DNA of 8,514 nt from an uncultured Nitrosomonadales bacterium (GTDB taxonomy: Bacteria > Pseudomonadota > Gammaproteobacteria > Burkholderiales > Gallionellaceae). Below the pieces are notes generated by a model. That model was not told the DNA's origin. It did not search any database and saw only the letters and a list, made by a program, of their open reading frames with translations. The DNA is taken from positions 1 to 8,514 of the forward strand of contig CAIZNF010000162.1 in the NCBI GenBank assembly GCA_903934275.1, written 5' to 3'. Position 1 is the first letter of the stretch. The number at the start of each line of letters is the position of its first letter. Positions 6,763 through 8,514 of the stretch are shown piece by piece. The position numbers were made by a program, and so were the translations under genes.

Positions 6763-8514
6763 TTGCGCCTTTCCCAAATCAAACTCGCCGGTTTCAAATC
6801 CTTCGTTGACCCCACGCACATCGCGTTGCCGGGTCAAATCGTGGGCGTGGTCGGACCGAACGGTTGCGGCAAGTCGAATGTGATCGACGCGCTGCGCTGG
6901 GTGCTGGGCGAATCGAAGGCCTCGGCGCTGCGCGGCGAAACTATGCAGGACGTGATTTTCAACGGCTCGAGCAAGCGCAAGCCAGTGTCGCGCGCCAGCG
7001 TGGAGCTGATTTTCGACAACTCGCTGGGCAAGGCTGCCGGGCAGTGGTCGAGCTATGCGGAGATTTCCATCAAGCGCGTGTTGCAGCGCGACGGCGAATC
7101 AAGCTACCACATCAATAACCAGCATGTGCGGCGCAAGGACATCACCGATATTTTCCTCGGTACCGGGCTGGGCCCGCGCGCCTATGCGATCATCGAGCAG
7201 GGCATGATCTCGCGCATCATCGAAGCCAAGCCGGAAGAGCTGCGCATTTTTCTCGAAGAAGCGGCGGGCGTTTCCAAATATCGCGACCGTCGCCGCGAGA
7301 CCGAGTTGCGCATCGGCGATACGCGCGACAACCTGCTGCGCGTCAGCGACATCCTGCAGGAGCTGGATAAACAACTGGTACATCTGGGTGAGCAGGCCGA
7401 GGTGGCAAAACAATATCGCGCGTTTGAAACGCAACGCGATACCACGCAGCATTTGTTCTGGCTGGTGAAGAAGCAGGAAGCCGAAGCGCAACGCGCCAGA
7501 TGCGCGCAAACGATAGAGAAAACCCGCACCGAACTGGAAGCGGAAACCGCGCGGTTGCGCGATATCGAAAGCCAGCTGGAAACCTCACGCAGCGGGCATT
7601 ACCAGCTTTCCGACGCGCTGCACGTCAAGCAGGGTGAGCTGTATACCGCGAACGCCGAAATCGCGCGGCTGGAGCAGCACATCAAACATGTTGCCGAGCA
7701 ACGCCAGCGCATGACGCAACAAATCACCAACACAGAAAAACAAATCGAACAACAGCTGCATCAGCGCCAGGGCATCCATTCCCTGCTGGAACACTGGCAG
7801 CGCCAGCAAGATAGCGCTGCCACCAAGGTTGCCGAAGCCGAACAGCACGCGCAACAGGAAGGGGCAAGCCTGCCGCAGGCCGAAGAGGCGGCGCGCATCG
7901 CGCAGGAACGCTACAACGCTTTGCAGCGCGAGGAATTGCAACTGCAACAGCAATTGCAACTGGCCGATACGCAGCGCGAAAACTTGCAGCGCAATATCCA
8001 GCAGTTGGAATCGCGCCGCTCGCGCCTGCTACTGGAGAAAGATAATCTGCCACGCCCCGACGGTGGCGCATTGCAGGAAGCGCAGCAGCAAATGGCCGAG
8101 CTGGAAATGGCGCGCGAGGAGCAAATAGCCAAGCTGGCGCACTTGCAGGAACAGTTGCCGCTGGCCGATAACGAACGGCGCAACCAGCGTGCCTCATTGC
8201 AGCAGCAGGAACGTGTGCAGGCGCAGACCGAGGCGCGTCTGGATGCGTTGCAGCAATTGCAACAGCGTATAGATACCGACAAGAATCTCAACACTTGGCT
8301 GCAACAGCATCGCCTCGAAAAACTGCCGCGCCTGTGGCAATCCATCCGCATCGAAAACGGTTGGGAGGACGCGCTGGAAGCGGTGCTGCGCGAGCGGTTG
8401 AACGCGATTGCCATGCCAACATTGGGCGATGCTGCGATGTGGAGCGATGTGCCGCAGGGGAAACTGGCGCTGTTTGCTGTAGGTCGGGATTCATCCCGAC
8501 ATGATGACAATGTC
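6763..8514 (+). CDS. smc: Chromosome segregation ATPase SMC, N-terminal half (3' end outside window)
   Basis: SMC dimers with ScpA/ScpB organise and condense the chromosome on the nucleoid. Only the first 584 codons are present, about half of the usual 1150-1200. The start is TTG 6763: the protein begins [17 protein letters not shown] as in the family, and an in-frame TGA at 6751-6753 rules out anything upstream. Walker A is GPNGCGKSN (31-39). The head continues through [16 protein letters not shown] and [13 protein letters not shown] (to about 177). A Gln/Glu-rich coiled coil follows (about 178-515), then the start of the hinge (from about 521, LPRLWQSI...[14 protein letters not shown]). The Walker B/signature half lies downstream of the window. 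No clear Shine-Dalgarno sequence precedes the TTG. Residues 573-584 are encoded by a REP-like palindrome rather than typical SMC sequence. The family identification is firm. Confidence 0.96.
   Translation, partial: MRLSQIKLAGFKSFVDPTHIALPGQIVGVVGPNGCGKSNVIDALRWVLGESKASALRGETMQDVIFNGSSKRKPVSRASVELIFDNSLGKAAGQWSSYAEISIKRVLQRDGESSYHINNQHVRRKDITDIFLGTGLGPRAYAIIEQGMISRIIEAKPEELRIFLEEAAGVSKYRDRRRETELRIGDTRDNLLRVSDILQELDKQLVHLGEQAEVAKQYRAFETQRDTTQHLFWLVKKQEAEAQRARCAQTIEKTRTELEAETARLRDIESQLETSRSGHYQLSDALHVKQGELYTANAEIARLEQHIKHVAEQRQRMTQQITNTEKQIEQQLHQRQGIHSLLEHWQRQQDSAATKVAEAEQHAQQEGASLPQAEEAARIAQERYNALQREELQLQQQLQLADTQRENLQRNIQQLESRRSRLLLEKDNLPRPDGGALQEAQQQMAELEMAREEQIAKLAHLQEQLPLADNERRNQRASLQQQERVQAQTEARLDALQQLQQRIDTDKNLNTWLQQHRLEKLPRLWQSIRIENGWEDALEAVLRERLNAIAMPTLGDAAMWSDVPQGKLALFAVGRDSSRHDDNV
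8478..8503. repeat. REP-like palindrome inside the smc hinge-coding region
   Basis: GTCGGGATTCATCCCGAC (8483-8500) has 7-bp arms and a 4-nt loop. Its reverse complement, with flanks CATGTCGGG...CCCGACCTACA, matches 6194-6218 downstream of queF except in the loop region. It is read in frame as VGRDSSRHD without a stop. The final TGTC (8511-8514) may begin a second, inverted hairpin cut by the window edge. Confidence 0.8.

Noticed and set aside
6703..6837. Longer queF with starts at 6756 or 6837
   Set aside because: The extra residues translate the promoter, the palindrome and the antisense of the smc 5' end. QueF homology begins at 6702.
7934..7962. Direct repeat AATTGCAACTG, 18 bp apart, in smc
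   Set aside because: It is explained by Gln/Leu-rich coiled-coil heptads with biased codons.

Overview
The window has one very large gene, a complete short gene, the 5' part of a third gene, and several families of inverted repeats. Base composition is moderately GC-rich (mid-50s percent by eye). The QueF and SMC proteins read as proteobacterial. The best guess is a betaproteobacterium of the Gallionellaceae/Nitrosomonadales kind, but nothing in the window proves this. Both ends fall inside repeats, so the sequence may be a whole draft or metagenome contig that broke at repeats.

Positions 1-6066: a 1948-residue soluble histidine kinase (79-5925, +). It has an N-terminal receiver domain, ten PAS domains, two GAF or GAF-like domains, and a C-terminal HisKA/HATPase core. 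There is no membrane segment, and no output domain or second receiver at the C-terminus. The gene sits between two 69-bp inverted repeats (1-69 and 5998-6066) that match at 67 of 69 positions. A third, diverged copy of the same repeat lies at about 6117-6169.

Positions 5926-6282: 357 bp with no convincing gene. It holds the right repeat arm, the third copy, and a compact double-hairpin REP-like element (6174-6218). A 58-codon reading frame overlaps the kinase stop and has a good Shine-Dalgarno sequence, but it looks like a relic.

Positions 6283-8514: queF (minus strand, the NADPH-dependent preQ0 reductase of queuosine synthesis) and smc (plus strand, chromosome condensation ATPase, cut off by the window end) are divergently transcribed. 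Their 60-bp intergenic region holds -10 elements on both strands and a perfect 14-bp palindrome. smc starts at TTG and is open for 584 codons. Within its hinge-coding region it carries an in-frame copy of the same REP-like family seen downstream of queF.

queF and smc are housekeeping genes with no evident functional tie to the kinase. The kinase lies between long inverted repeats and looks like an accessory unit next to this core region. Its phosphotransfer partner is not in the window.
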